This document shows positions 34,603 to 44,536 of a stretch of 64,000 nt of DNA, piece by piece (within the stretch, counting starts at the first letter, position 1; each line of letters opens with the position of its first letter). The stretch comes from Desulfosediminicola flagellatus (lineage in GTDB: Bacteria; Desulfobacterota; Desulfobulbia; Desulfobulbales; Desulfocapsaceae). The stretch is taken from assembly GCF_005116655.2 (NCBI RefSeq), contig NZ_CP050698.1, positions 1,132,001 to 1,196,000 on the forward strand, read 5' to 3'. A model generated the notes under the pieces. It did not search any database. It saw only the letters and a program-made list of their open reading frames with translations, and was not told where the DNA came from. The position numbers and the translations under genes were made by a program.

Positions 34603-35009
34603 AAATTATAAAGCAGTAACCACTCTTGGGGTGTGGCAGCAGATTTAAAAGAACAATCGTGTTCTTAATTTCCAGGCTGCACGTTCTTTAAAGTGACTTG
34701 ACTGGTGTGGATAGTATATAATGACGTGTTGTTACACGGCATGTTTGTCCCATGTTTTAGTGAATAGTAATCTACTTGATATTACGCTTGATGTCCATTA
34801 ATGGCTTGTGCAGATAAGGATAGCAGTGTAATGGCTAGAAGGTTGTCCGAAATGCACTTTTACCCCGAATCTTCGTTGTTTCTAAAGAATAATGCTCGTA
34901 ATATCATTTGTATGACTGCACGTATTTTTTAGAAATGTCTCGATTCGAGATGAAATTCCTATTCTCGGACAGCCTCCTGCATAAGACTGTGTTGCCGTGT
35001 AATAATTGC
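34603..35009. other. 407-base divergent intergenic region
   Basis: It separates the DUF4390-ntrYX operon (minus) from the NifX-like gene (plus). It contains the 134-base element with near-matching inverted ends (34841-34974, listed separately) and no supported gene. TATATAATG near 34717 looks like a -10 region but lacks a well-spaced -35. Confidence 0.4.
34841..34974. repeat. possible 134-base MITE-like element with inverted ends
   Basis: The segment begins GGTTGTCCGA (34841-34850) and ends TCGGACAGCC (34965-34974), inverted with one mismatch, and contains an inner palindrome TCTCGATTCGAGA (34938-34950). A related end, TTCTCGGACAGTCT, occurs alone in the intergenic DNA near 19793. No target-site duplication is clear. 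Confidence 0.3.
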
Positions 35010-35038
35010 TTGACCATCAGATTGAATGAATGTATTAT
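35010..35038 (+). promoter_or_regulatory. sigma-70-type promoter of the NifX-like gene
   Basis: TTGACC (35010-35015) and TATTAT (35033-35038) with exactly 17 bases between, each 5 of 6 to consensus. Transcription would start near 35045, about 60 bases before the ATG. Confidence 0.7.
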
Positions 35039-35103
35039 GTGCATATGAACAATTGCGCTTGACTAATGTACGTATATTTAAACAGTATTGGAGAATAAAG
35101 GAA

Positions 35104-35493
35104 ATGAGAATAGCAATTCCAACAGATAATCCCGGTGGACTTGAAGCAAATGTCTCCGGTCATTTTGGCCATTGTGAGGTGTTCACTATAATCAACCTCA
35201 GTAGTGATAAAACGGTTGAAGCTGTAGAAGTTATTGCCAATGGCGGCCACGAAGCCGGTGGCTGTATGACTCCTGTAAAGCTTCTCAATGATGCTGATGT
35301 GAAGGCAATCGTTGTTGGTGGCATGGGTGCACGACCTATGCAGGGTTTCGCACAGGCTGGAATTGATGTATATTTTTCAGTACAGGGCACAGTACAGAAT
35401 GTCCAGTCAGTAGTCGATAAATTCACTAATAATCAATTGCCGCTGATGCATGCAGATCAGGTTTGTAAAGGTTCCGGCAACTGTCAGCATTGA
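35104..35493 (+). CDS. NifX/NifB-type dinitrogenase iron-molybdenum cofactor-binding family protein
   Basis: The 129-residue protein is a single NifX-like domain (MRIAIPTDNPGG, HFGHCEVFTI, VVGGMGARPMQGF) with a Cys-containing tail (VCKGSGNCQH). The family binds iron-sulfur or iron-molybdenum cluster precursors; stand-alone members in anaerobes occur beside MRP/NBP35-type ATPases and DUF134 proteins, without nitrogenase. AGGA just before ATG 35104 supports this start; the frame is open further upstream to 35026. A DUF134 regulator follows. Confidence 0.85.
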   Translation: MRIAIPTDNPGGLEANVSGHFGHCEVFTIINLSSDKTVEAVEVIANGGHEAGGCMTPVKLLNDADVKAIVVGGMGARPMQGFAQAGIDVYFSVQGTVQNVQSVVDKFTNNQLPLMHADQVCKGSGNCQH

Positions 35494-35596
35494 GAATTTG
35501 CATTTTTGGTCTATCGGCTGTATAAAAGACGGAGTACCACAAATGACCGGTTGATGAATGTATTAGTCAGCCATCCTCTTAGTATTCAAGATTATT

Positions 35597-35884
35597 ATGT
35601 CGCCAAGACCCAAAAAAACAAGAAAATGTGAGGCGAGTTTCTGTGGGCATGCTTACAAGCCAACAGGAACTCCATTATCGGAACTTAAGCAAATCGAACT
35701 TCATCGTGATGAACTCGAAGCGCTTCGCCTGTGTGATTCCGAAGGACTAACGCAGGAGGAGGCTGGATTGCGTATGGGGGTTTCCAGAGGTACGATACAA
35801 CGTATCCTGACAGTCGCCAGAAAGAAAACATCAACCTCGCTCGCTAGAGGTTACGCAATTATCTTTGTCGATGACGAAGAATAG
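35597..35884 (+). CDS. DUF134 family helix-turn-helix protein
   Basis: The 95-residue protein has an N-terminal Cys-containing segment (CEASFCG), the family phrase YKPTGTPLSEL, and a sigma-70 region 4-like helix-turn-helix (LTQEEAGLRMGVSRGTIQRIL, about 51-71). DUF134 proteins are regularly found beside NifX-like proteins, as here, and are assumed to be regulators. It ends where a nested hairpin region begins before prfC. Confidence 0.85.
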   Translation: MSPRPKKTRKCEASFCGHAYKPTGTPLSELKQIELHRDELEALRLCDSEGLTQEEAGLRMGVSRGTIQRILTVARKKTSTSLARGYAIIFVDDEE

Positions 35885-36061
35885 CGTGATGAGTTCTCAG
35901 CAATAACCAAAGTCATTCCAGTCATCGCAACAGCATTTTTGATGTTGACCTCGGCGATGACTCTCCACCTACGATAACTTCGGGAATAAAAGCTTAATTT
36001 GCAGGGGGAATTGCAAGTAAAGCCTGGTGAGTAGCTGCTTGAAGGTTGGTGTCTGCTTTGC

Positions 36062-36108
36062 AGATCGCAGGGAGTTTGATACCGGGTGGTATCTATTTCC
36101 TGCGATCT
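36062..36108. terminator. nested double hairpin between DUF134 gene and prfC
   Basis: An outer stem, AGATCGCAGG (36062-36071) with CCTGCGATCT (36099-36108), encloses an inner stem, GATACC (36078-36083) with GGTATC (36088-36093). The two flanking genes converge on it. There is no T-run directly beside it, so it may be a Rho-independent-like barrier or a structured RNA end. Confidence 0.5.
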
Positions 36109-36160
36109 GAAATCATTGACGCCGGTAGGCGGTGTTTTCCGTCCGGATGAAGAGAAAGTC

Positions 36161-37747
36161 TTAAACGTTTTCACGTGTTTTCATGAATTCGATCTCCGGC
36201 CATTTTTCTTTATGGAAATTGAGCATCCACTCGCTCTGGGCCAGAAAGGTGAGGAAACCTTCAGAATCCCGGGCAAGTGCCTCCTGATTTTTTCGTTCGA
36301 ATTCCTGCAATTTTTTCTTGTCGTCGCAATGTATCCAGCGTGCTGCTTGGTAGTCAACTGGTTCATAGATTGCATCGACACCATATTCATTCTTCAATCT
36401 TGCCATAGTGACTTCGAACTGGAGTACACCGACAGCACCCATCACATAATCAGAACCGATCATTGGCCTGAACACCTGAATGGCGCCTTCTTCAGCAAGC
36501 TGCACCAACCCTTTTTGGAGTTGTTTCATTTTTAAGGGGTTCTTGAGCAGTACGCGTCTGAAGTGTTCAGGAGCAAAGTTGGGGATGCCTGTGAATTTTA
36601 GTTCTTCTTTGGTGGTAAAGGTGTCGCCTATCTTGATCGTTCCATGGTTGTGCAGACCTATAATGTCACCCGGAAATGCTTCTTCAACATTAGCGCGTTC
36701 CTGAGCCATAAATATTGTCGCATTGGAGAGTGAAATATCCTTACCTAGTCGGTGATGCTTTACCTTCATTCCCCTGATGAATTTTCCTGAACAGATTCTG
36801 AAAAAAGCGATTCGGTCGCGATGGGCAGGATTCATATTTGCCTGAATCTTGAAAACGAAGCCGGAAAATGCATCTTCTTCAGGGGCTACCGTACGGGTTT
36901 GCGCTTCCCGTGGACTTGGCTGGGGTGCCATTTCAACGAAGGCATCAAGTAACTCTTTGACTCCGAAATTATTAATTGCACTACCAAAAAATACAGGAGT
37001 CTGGCTTGCTTCGAGATAGTGATCCAATTCAAAAGGGTTAGCCGCCCCTTCGAGCAGTTCAATGTCTTCTCTGAGTTCGTCAGCCTGGATGCCGAGCAAC
37101 TCATCAAGTTTTGGATCATCAAGGTCCTTAATGGTGACGGTCTTGATATCTCGTGTTTCCTGTCCTGCAGTAAAAAGGTGAAGGCATTTCTGGTAGATGT
37201 TGTAGACACCTTTAAAGTTTTTCCCCATTCCGATTGGCCATGAAAGAGGAGTACATTCTACCTGCAACTTTTCTTCTATCTCGGCCATAAGATCAAGCGG
37301 ATGAAGTCCTTCACGATCAAGCTTATTGATGAAGGTGATGATGGGTGTATTGCGCATTCGGCAGACTTCCATCAGTTTCTGTGTCTGGGCTTCGACGCCT
37401 TTTGCACTATCAATGACCATAATAGCTGAGTCAACTGCAGTGAGAACGCGATACGTATCTTCAGAGAAATCCTGATGACCTGGAGTATCCAGGAGGTTTA
37501 CCTCGTAATCACGATAGGTGAACTTCATGACAGATGTAGTGACGGAGATACCACGTTCCTGCTCAATAGCCATCCAGTCACTGGTCGCATGACGTTCAGT
37601 TTTTCGTGACTTAACGGCACCTGCCATGTTGATGGCGCCACCGAAAAGCAGGAGTTTTTCTGTTAAGGTCGTCTTACCTGCATCCGGATGGCTAATGATG
37701 CCAAAGGTGCGGCGTCTCTCAATTTCATTCTGGAGTTGTTTACTCAT
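36161..37747 (-). CDS. prfC: peptide chain release factor 3
   Basis: The 528-residue GTPase removes RF1 and RF2 from the ribosome after termination. GTPase motifs are present: G1 [12 protein letters not shown] (19-30), switch region [11 protein letters not shown]3 DTPGHQDF and G4 NKLD, followed by the EF-Tu-like domain 2 and the RF3-specific C-terminal domain. Length is typical. ATG 37747 has no strong Shine-Dalgarno. It is a single-gene unit. Confidence 0.96.
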   Translation of the reverse strand: MSKQLQNEIERRRTFGIISHPDAGKTTLTEKLLLFGGAINMAGAVKSRKTERHATSDWMAIEQERGISVTTSVMKFTYRDYEVNLLDTPGHQDFSEDTYRVLTAVDSAIMVIDSAKGVEAQTQKLMEVCRMRNTPIITFINKLDREGLHPLDLMAEIEEKLQVECTPLSWPIGMGKNFKGVYNIYQKCLHLFTAGQETRDIKTVTIKDLDDPKLDELLGIQADELREDIELLEGAANPFELDHYLEASQTPVFFGSAINNFGVKELLDAFVEMAPQPSPREAQTRTVAPEEDAFSGFVFKIQANMNPAHRDRIAFFRICSGKFIRGMKVKHHRLGKDISLSNATIFMAQERANVEEAFPGDIIGLHNHGTIKIGDTFTTKEELKFTGIPNFAPEHFRRVLLKNPLKMKQLQKGLVQLAEEGAIQVFRPMIGSDYVMGAVGVLQFEVTMARLKNEYGVDAIYEPVDYQAARWIHCDDKKKLQEFERKNQEALARDSEGFLTFLAQSEWMLNFHKEKWPEIEFMKTRENV

Positions 37748-37867
37748 ATCTATATAAACCGGAGATTATACTTTCATTTACTGTTCAGTCTTATTATAAG
37801 AACAAGCTGAAAAAATGCAGAAGAATAGGCTCTTTTTCCCATATTGCAACTAGAAAATTACTCAATC

Positions 37868-38944
37868 ATGAAAAATAAACGCACCGTTCTTGTAACAGGA
37901 GGCTGTGGTTTTATCGGTTCAAACTTTGTCCGGTTACTGCTTGACGATTACCCGGAGTGGCGGGTGATTAATCTCGATAAACTTACCTATGCCGGTAACC
38001 TGCGGAACCTTAAAGGGATTACTGAAGGTGAGAATTACCGGATGGTAAAAGCCGATATCTGTGATGCTGAGGCTATTGAAAACCTCTTTATCGAGGAAGA
38101 AATAGATACAGTTGTTCATTTTGCAGCTGAATCCCATGTGGATAGATCAATTTCAGGGCCGGCAGAGTTCATCCAGACAAACATTATCGGAACCTTTACA
38201 TTGCTTGAAGCTGCCAGAAAGAACTGGTTGGCTGAGGGCGTGGACGATAGTCGGGAAAAATGTTTTCTCCACGTCAGCACTGATGAGGTGTACGGCTCTC
38301 TGGGGGAAACAGGGTTCTTCACAGAAAGCACAGCCTTTGACCCGCGTTCGCCATACTCGGCCTCTAAAGCATCATCTGATCATCTGGTGAGTGCATATTT
38401 CCATACCTACGGTCTGCCTGTCAGAATAACTAACTGCTCAAACAATTACGGCCCGTATCAATTTCCTGAAAAGTTGATCCCACTGGTCTTTAATAACAGT
38501 ATGCTTGGAAAAGAGCTGCCGGTATATGGCGACGGGAAAAATATTCGTGACTGGCTGTATGTCGAAGACCATTGCGAGGCGATAGTAGAAGTGCTCAAAA
38601 AAGGTGAAAACGGTAAGAGCTACAATATCGGCGGCAATAATGAGAAACAGAATATCGAGGTAGTCACACTTATTTGCGATATCCTTGATAGAAAGATCGG
38701 GCTGCTGGAGAGCGGTGAGCCGAGAAGTTCACTGATCACCTTTGTTAAAGACCGACTGGGTCATGACAGGCGCTACGCCATAGACCCAACCCGTATACGA
38801 GATGAACTGGGTTGGGAGCCGAAGGTTACTTTTGAGTCCGGTATAGAAAAAACGCTGGACTGGTACCTTGAAAATCAGGACTGGGTTAAGGCCATTGTCG
38901 ATGGCAGCTATCAGAACTATTACCAGGAAATGTACGGGAAATAA
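37868..38944 (+). CDS. rfbB: dTDP-glucose 4,6-dehydratase
   Basis: The 358-residue extended SDR enzyme converts dTDP-glucose to dTDP-4-keto-6-deoxyglucose. The NAD-binding motif VTGGCGFIGSNF opens the protein, STDEVYGSL and YSASKASSDH carry the catalytic Asp-Glu and Tyr-Lys. I use ATG 37868; a TTG at 37844 in frame is unlikely. No ribosome-binding site is seen. rfbC follows after 18 bases. Genes for rfbA and rfbD are not adjacent. Confidence 0.94.
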   Translation: MKNKRTVLVTGGCGFIGSNFVRLLLDDYPEWRVINLDKLTYAGNLRNLKGITEGENYRMVKADICDAEAIENLFIEEEIDTVVHFAAESHVDRSISGPAEFIQTNIIGTFTLLEAARKNWLAEGVDDSREKCFLHVSTDEVYGSLGETGFFTESTAFDPRSPYSASKASSDHLVSAYFHTYGLPVRITNCSNNYGPYQFPEKLIPLVFNNSMLGKELPVYGDGKNIRDWLYVEDHCEAIVEVLKKGENGKSYNIGGNNEKQNIEVVTLICDILDRKIGLLESGEPRSSLITFVKDRLGHDRRYAIDPTRIRDELGWEPKVTFESGIEKTLDWYLENQDWVKAIVDGSYQNYYQEMYGK

Positions 38945-38962
38945 CCCCTGTAAGATACGCAT

Positions 38963-39508
38963 ATGAATATAGTACAGACCAGTATACCGGATGTGTTGAT
39001 CGTCGAACCTAAGGTCTTCGGTGATGATCGAGGTTTTTTTCTCGAAAGTTTTAACCAACATCTCTGGGAGGAGAAAACCGGCCTGAAAAAAAACTTTGTT
39101 CAGGATAATCACTCCCGCTCAAGTAAAGGCGTACTCAGAGGTATTCATTACCAGCTTGGAAAACCTCAGGGCAAATTGGTACGTGTTGTTTCCGGGGCCG
39201 TGTTCGATGTGGCTGTAGATTTACGTAGGTCTTCACCTACCTTCGGTAAATGGGTCGGGGAAATTTTAAGCGCTGAGAATAAACGTCAACTCTGGGTGCC
39301 TGAAGGATTTGGTCACGGTTTTGTGGTAATCTCAGACAGTGCGGATTTTCTCTATAAAACGACCGATTACTACGCACCGGAATTCGAGCAGTGTATAATC
39401 TGGAACGATAAAGATATTAATATAACCTGGCCTTCTGATATTGAGCCGCGACTTTCAGCTAAAGATGAGGCTGGCGTTTCATTTGTTGAGGCGAAGGTGT
39501 TTGACTAA
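38963..39508 (+). CDS. rfbC: dTDP-4-dehydrorhamnose 3,5-epimerase
   Basis: The 181-residue cupin-fold epimerase works on the product of RfbB in dTDP-rhamnose synthesis. Typical blocks are FGDDRGFFLESFN, FVQDNHSRSSKGVLRGIHYQ (with catalytic His), LVRVVSGAVFDVAVDLR and PEGFGHGF. Length is normal. The operon ends at a hairpin shared with the convergent sbcC. Confidence 0.95.
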   Translation: MNIVQTSIPDVLIVEPKVFGDDRGFFLESFNQHLWEEKTGLKKNFVQDNHSRSSKGVLRGIHYQLGKPQGKLVRVVSGAVFDVAVDLRRSSPTFGKWVGEILSAENKRQLWVPEGFGHGFVVISDSADFLYKTTDYYAPEFEQCIIWNDKDINITWPSDIEPRLSAKDEAGVSFVEAKVFD

Positions 39509-39528
39509 ACACAGTGAGTGTTTTCACA

Positions 39529-39559
39529 ATCTACCCGCACAATAATTGTGTGGGTAGAT
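39529..39559. terminator. bidirectional terminator between rfbC and sbcC
   Basis: ATCTACCCGCACAA (39529-39542) pairs with TTGTGTGGGTAGAT (39546-39559), 14 positions with one G-U, around a 3-base loop. It lies 20 bases past rfbC and 8 bases past the sbcC stop. Confidence 0.75.
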
Positions 39560-39567
39560 AGAGTTAT

Positions 39568-42500
39568 TTATTCATTCTGTTCGATTATTTCGGGTTCCTT
39601 CCATCTGCCGGCACCCGGACCCGACAGGGTGCTGAGTCCGCCAGCGCCACGTGTAACTTTTATTTGCGTGGCAATCCTTTCCTGCAATCCTTTCACATGG
39701 GATATTACGCCTATCAGCTTACCTTCCTGATGGAGACCGCCTAAGGTATCAAGCGCTGTCTGCAAAGATTCATCATCAAGTGTTCCAAAGCCTTCATCAA
39801 GAAATAGCGAGTCTACCTGAACATTGTGGCTTGCCATGTTTGAAAGACCCAGTGCAAGGGCCATGCTAACTATAAAGCTTTCACCACCCGAAAGATTTTT
39901 TGTTGATCGCATTTCACCCGCCTGATAGTTGTCAATTACCTGCAACTCCAGCGGCTGTGCCGGGTCTCTGATCAGCAGGTAACGGTCTGTCATCTTTTGC
40001 AGACTCATATTTGCGTGGCCGATCATTATCTCGAAAGTGAGTCCCTGAGCAAAATTGCGGAATTTTTTCCCATCATTAGAACCAATAAGTTCATGGAGTC
40101 GAGACCAGCGATCCACCTCCTGCTGTTGAGACTTCATCTGCTCAATTTTCTGTTTATGGATCTCTTGCTGCCGTTGGTTATCCAGTAGTTGCTGATTTAA
40201 GGCACCTGTTTCCTGCTGCAGGGCGGAGAGCTTTTGCAGATAGTCATTCATCTGGCTGATGAGTTCTTCTTTTCCTACCTCTGTGAGTTTCTGATCATGT
40301 ATCTCATTGAGCAAGGTCTTGTCTGATTTAAGGATTGCGTTTACTTCCTCCATCCGTTTCTGCTGCTCATTCAAATATTGAACGAGTTGATTCAGAGAAT
40401 CCTCTTCCATAATTGAAGAAAGAAATTGTTCGCTATTGGCGAAACCAGCTTCAACTAACTTCGTATTGAAATCGTTTAGGGCTTTATGCAAATTCGCTGT
40501 ACGATCATCAGTTCTTTCTTGAAGTGACGATGCCCGATCTGAACGGATAGCGTGCTGCTGCTGTAGTTCATTAGCTGTAAGACGCAGTTTGGTAACAGTG
40601 TGTTCGGTTGCTGAAATTTCTTTTGCGATATTCTGTTCAATAACATCCGGGTCATCGCTACCCATGAGTTGAAAACGTTCTTTCTGAAGTGTTTCAAAGA
40701 CTGTTTTTATCTTGAGCACGTTGCTGTTGCATGTGGCGGCACGCTCCTCAAGCTGTTTGATGAGGAGTTGTTGACTTGAAAGCGCACTTTTATGTTTGAG
40801 AATGTTTTGAGAGACAGATTGCAGTTTTTCTACTGATCGTAACCAGAGGTCTCGTTTTTTGCGGAGAGTATGTAGTATCTCCTGGAGATTGTCGAGTGAG
40901 AGAGACAGGTCTGTGAAACCGTTCAGTACTGTTGAGAGGTTTTCAGAAAGCAGGCTCAACTGTCCGATTTCTTTTATACTGCTTTCTTTGAGTTTGTCTT
41001 TTTGCTCTGTGCACTTATCGCCTGCATTCACCAATCCCTGCATTTTAAGTTCGGCATCATTTGAGAGGCGGGTTACTTCCTGAAGTTGTCTTACTGTTTC
41101 TGCAAGAATTCCATTGTGTTTCTCGGCCTTTGTCCGGATAGCCTGCAATTCTGTTATTGCACGTTGTGCATTCTGCATCCTGGCGGTGATTCTGTTGACC
41201 AGATGAGAGTCTACATCTATACCCAGCAGTCTGCACTTTTCACTCAACGCCTGTCTGCATTCATCAGACATACGTTTCTGATTCTGAAGTTCCGTTGCTA
41301 TATGATGAGATCTCGCATTAAATGCCGCTATTTCAGCCTGGATTGTGCTGAATTCTTCCCTGGCTGCATGAAGTTTTGCTTTATCTTTTTGTAATTGCAC
41401 TTTTTCATCAGATTCTTGTGGTATCTCTGATAATCTGTAAGGATGTTCGGGTGAACCGCATAAGGGGCAGGGAGTTCCAGGCTTGAGGGCGTTACGTTCT
41501 GTTTCCAGACTAGTGATTTTTGCGGCGAGCAAAACTATCTTTTCCTGCTTTTCGACCTGCTCTTCACGAGTAAGAACAGTTTTGTGACTGAGGTCTTTCT
41601 TATTCAGAGCAGTTGCTGTTTCAGCCTCGACTTTTTCAACGTCTTTTTGAAGAGCAGCTATTTGAGCTATATGCTGCTGAAGTTGGTTTGCGAGGTTTGA
41701 TGCCTGTTCAAGAGAATGGAACTGTTTCTGCTCCTCACTCTCTTTGTGAAAGAGTTGGTCAAGAGATATGCCCTGAAGCATTTCTTGCACATTGCTCCTA
41801 CACTCCTGCTCTTTTTTCAAGAGGCTGTCGTGTCTAACTCGGAGTTCTTGAGTATGTGTTTTTTGCGCATGTATTTTTAGCAAACATTGCTTTTCTGCAT
41901 TTTGCGCATCGAGTATCTGCTGTGCAGTAGCCTTGTGTTTGTGTGATTGCTCAACGTACAGGTTGATTTGTTGCTGTATGCCGCTGAATTCTTCTACAAG
42001 TTTACTGTTACAGGCCGAAGCTTTTTGATACCCTTCTATTTTTTTAAGCGTTAATTCCTCTTCCTGAATCGCTTTTTCACTATTTGTCTGATCAATTTTT
42101 AGTTGATTGGTTTTTTTAGCTGTCTGCTCTAGTTCGTTTTCAAGCGTTGTACGTTGCTGTAGTAAATCATTGAGCTGCTGGTCAAGTGTTCGTACTTTTT
42201 TTAATATAATGTTACTTGAAATTTGTGATTCTTTGAGGGTCGTTAACTGGTGTTCTGTCGTATTGAGTTGAGTAGTGTTTTTAATAATTTTAGGATCCAG
42301 ATCCTTTATGAAGAGCCTGCATGCTGTAAGCTCTTTAAGCTCAGAATTCTGGAGTGCCTGCTGTTCCTGTAATCGGGAATATACAGGAACGAGTGGTCTG
42401 GACTTTTCGGCGGCATGACGTTGCTCCCGTTTTAGAGATAATTCCAGCCATTGCTGTTCGAGTTGCTGTACATGCTGTAACCCCGTGTTGATTTTATTCT

Positions 42501-43266
42501 GGAGTTGCTCCTGCCGCTCATACCAGTCCAGAAGTTTGCGATGACCATTTACCTGTTGATCAGCCCCTGCTGACAAGGTTTGCAATTCTTTCAACCGGGT
42601 ATGTATTGTATCCAGCGCCTCAATCCCCAGCGGGAGGAATCCATCACATTCCAGGCTTAGCAGAGCGAGCTTTGTCTGTTCTTCAGCTCGTCGTTCATGA
42701 ACTTTTTTTGAAATACGACTGTAAATCTCAGTGCCTGTGATCTGCTCAAGGATGGGTGCCCGGTCATCCGGATTGGCTTTCAGGAAGGTATTGAAGTCGC
42801 CCTGCGCAAGAAGAATAGAACGGGTGAACTGGTCATAGTCCATGCCTGTTACTTCAACCACTTTCTTTTCAACCATCTTCAGTTTGGTTTCCAGTGGCGT
42901 ATTACTGGCACAGTCGACAATTTCGTGCTTCTGGGGTTGCAGATCTCCCGCAGGTGATTTTCTGGCCCTGTGCTGGCTCCAGTGGCAGCGAAAGCGTCCC
43001 TTTGCTGTGCTGAACTCAACTTCCGCCCAACATAAACCGGTTTGCCTTGTCATTACCTCGTTGGATGATTTTGTGACCTTCTCTAGTCGCGGGGTACGCC
43101 CGTATAATGCGAGGCACATTGCGTCAAGTATCGTTGTCTTACCAGCACCGGTGGTTCCAGTGATAGCGAAAATTCCATCAAGGAGATATTCAGGCGAAGT
43201 GAGATCGATAAACCAGGTGCCGGCAAGGGAATTCAGGTTACAGAATCGAATGTTAAGAATTTTCAT
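39568..43266 (-). CDS. sbcC: exonuclease subunit SbcC (Rad50-like)
   Basis: The 1232-residue SMC-like ATPase pairs with SbcD to cut hairpins and process double-strand ends. Walker A GTTGAGKTT is at 37-45; two long coiled coils (about 190-590 and 630-1000) flank the zinc-hook CPLCGSPEHP near residue 600; the signature LSGGESFIVSMALALG and Walker B DSLFLDEGFGTLDD stand near the C-terminus. It is a little longer than E. coli SbcC (1048), from extra coiled coil. It follows sbcD by 37 bases. Confidence 0.95.
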   Translation of the reverse strand: MKILNIRFCNLNSLAGTWFIDLTSPEYLLDGIFAITGTTGAGKTTILDAMCLALYGRTPRLEKVTKSSNEVMTRQTGLCWAEVEFSTAKGRFRCHWSQHRARKSPAGDLQPQKHEIVDCASNTPLETKLKMVEKKVVEVTGMDYDQFTRSILLAQGDFNTFLKANPDDRAPILEQITGTEIYSRISKKVHERRAEEQTKLALLSLECDGFLPLGIEALDTIHTRLKELQTLSAGADQQVNGHRKLLDWYERQEQLQNKINTGLQHVQQLEQQWLELSLKREQRHAAEKSRPLVPVYSRLQEQQALQNSELKELTACRLFIKDLDPKIIKNTTQLNTTEHQLTTLKESQISSNIILKKVRTLDQQLNDLLQQRTTLENELEQTAKKTNQLKIDQTNSEKAIQEEELTLKKIEGYQKASACNSKLVEEFSGIQQQINLYVEQSHKHKATAQQILDAQNAEKQCLLKIHAQKTHTQELRVRHDSLLKKEQECRSNVQEMLQGISLDQLFHKESEEQKQFHSLEQASNLANQLQQHIAQIAALQKDVEKVEAETATALNKKDLSHKTVLTREEQVEKQEKIVLLAAKITSLETERNALKPGTPCPLCGSPEHPYRLSEIPQESDEKVQLQKDKAKLHAAREEFSTIQAEIAAFNARSHHIATELQNQKRMSDECRQALSEKCRLLGIDVDSHLVNRITARMQNAQRAITELQAIRTKAEKHNGILAETVRQLQEVTRLSNDAELKMQGLVNAGDKCTEQKDKLKESSIKEIGQLSLLSENLSTVLNGFTDLSLSLDNLQEILHTLRKKRDLWLRSVEKLQSVSQNILKHKSALSSQQLLIKQLEERAATCNSNVLKIKTVFETLQKERFQLMGSDDPDVIEQNIAKEISATEHTVTKLRLTANELQQQHAIRSDRASSLQERTDDRTANLHKALNDFNTKLVEAGFANSEQFLSSIMEEDSLNQLVQYLNEQQKRMEEVNAILKSDKTLLNEIHDQKLTEVGKEELISQMNDYLQKLSALQQETGALNQQLLDNQRQQEIHKQKIEQMKSQQQEVDRWSRLHELIGSNDGKKFRNFAQGLTFEIMIGHANMSLQKMTDRYLLIRDPAQPLELQVIDNYQAGEMRSTKNLSGGESFIVSMALALGLSNMASHNVQVDSLFLDEGFGTLDDESLQTALDTLGGLHQEGKLIGVISHVKGLQERIATQIKVTRGAGGLSTLSGPGAGRWKEPEIIEQNE

Positions 43267-43303
43267 TTTTCAATAGTGTGTTAAACAAAAGCGGAGGTGC
43301 TTT

Positions 43304-44536
43304 TTATTCTGCCCTGAGGTCTTCATCTTCAATTGCCTGAATGGTTTCTCGAAACAGATGCAGGAGCTCTGGCTGCTGGCTTTCTGCTATATTATGTAAT
43401 TCAAGGCACTTTTCAAAAACTGTCTCCTGAGTCATTGTTTCCAGAGTATGGTCAGGGGTATTCTGCTGCATGACCGAGCGCATGAGCCGATTATTCAGGA
43501 TGCGGAGTATCTCGATCAATGAACCGGATATTGCGTCTGCAAGGGTCGCCTGCAGATTGGCTATGATCTCTTCTCCGTCATAAATTACTTCGAGCCATAC
43601 AGGTGTTTCAGTTGTAATCAGCGTATCAATCTCTTCCAAAATATACTTCAGATCACCACGAATACTCTTGAGTTCCTGAAAACACGGTACTTGTATTTCG
43701 GTTACACTGGTTTGTCCGTGTTCAATATCAACTTGTAGGATACATTTTGATTTTTTGGCCTCACTGAAACTCATTGGCAACGGTGATCCGCTATAGCGAT
43801 GTACTGGGTTTTTGCCGACAAGCTGACTGCTGTGTAGATGACCAAGTGCGAGATAATCGAAGCAGGTTGGAAAAGATGATGAATTTACATAGACGAGCGA
43901 TCCTACATATAGATCCCGTACACCGTCACCCTCTACTTTGGTGCCACCTGCTGCAAACAGATGACCGGTTGCAACTATAGGGAGCGATGATGATCGTGAT
44001 TGCTGCTGAATTGCTTCTGCAATGTCTGCCACCTGTTTGTAATGATCTGCTATGCCATTCAGAAGATTTCTGTTTTTATCATCAAGGTCTTCACCAGCGT
44101 TTGACGTACGGATATCTCTGTCACGCAGGTATGGAACTGCACAGACAATGAGTTCGTCTTCACCTGTGTTGTTTTTAAGCACAATCACTTCGTCTTCGAT
44201 ATTTTCCTGTGTGCTGCCGATTACATGAACGTCAAAAAAGCGGAGAAGCTCCCGGGGAGCTTCAAGCAGTGTCGGTGAATCGTGATTACCGCCTATAATG
44301 ATTATGTGCCTGCAACAGGTGGAAGAGACTTCTTTCAAAAACTGATAATACAGACGCTGGGCCTTATTGCTTGGTGTACCGGTATCGAATACGTCACCTG
44401 CAACGAGTAGAACTTCAATCTCATTGAGTGAGATTGTCCTGACCAGCCATGTGAGAAATGAGGCGAACTCATCATAGCGTTTTCTTCCATAAAGGTTTCT
44501 GCCAATATGCCAGTCGGAAGTGTGGAGTATTTTCAT
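43304..44536 (-). CDS. sbcD: exonuclease subunit SbcD (Mre11-like)
   Basis: The 410-residue metallophosphatase-fold nuclease has all Mre11 motifs: HTSDWHIG (5-12), VAGDVFDTGTPS, GGNHDSP, ATGHLFA and LALGHLHS, which place two Mn ions. It forms a complex with SbcC, encoded downstream. The operon promoter should lie in 44537-44781, shared with a divergent exporter gene. Confidence 0.95.
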   Translation of the reverse strand: MKILHTSDWHIGRNLYGRKRYDEFASFLTWLVRTISLNEIEVLLVAGDVFDTGTPSNKAQRLYYQFLKEVSSTCCRHIIIIGGNHDSPTLLEAPRELLRFFDVHVIGSTQENIEDEVIVLKNNTGEDELIVCAVPYLRDRDIRTSNAGEDLDDKNRNLLNGIADHYKQVADIAEAIQQQSRSSSLPIVATGHLFAAGGTKVEGDGVRDLYVGSLVYVNSSSFPTCFDYLALGHLHSSQLVGKNPVHRYSGSPLPMSFSEAKKSKCILQVDIEHGQTSVTEIQVPCFQELKSIRGDLKYILEEIDTLITTETPVWLEVIYDGEEIIANLQATLADAISGSLIEILRILNNRLMRSVMQQNTPDHTLETMTQETVFEKCLELHNIAESQQPELLHLFRETIQAIEDEDLRAE

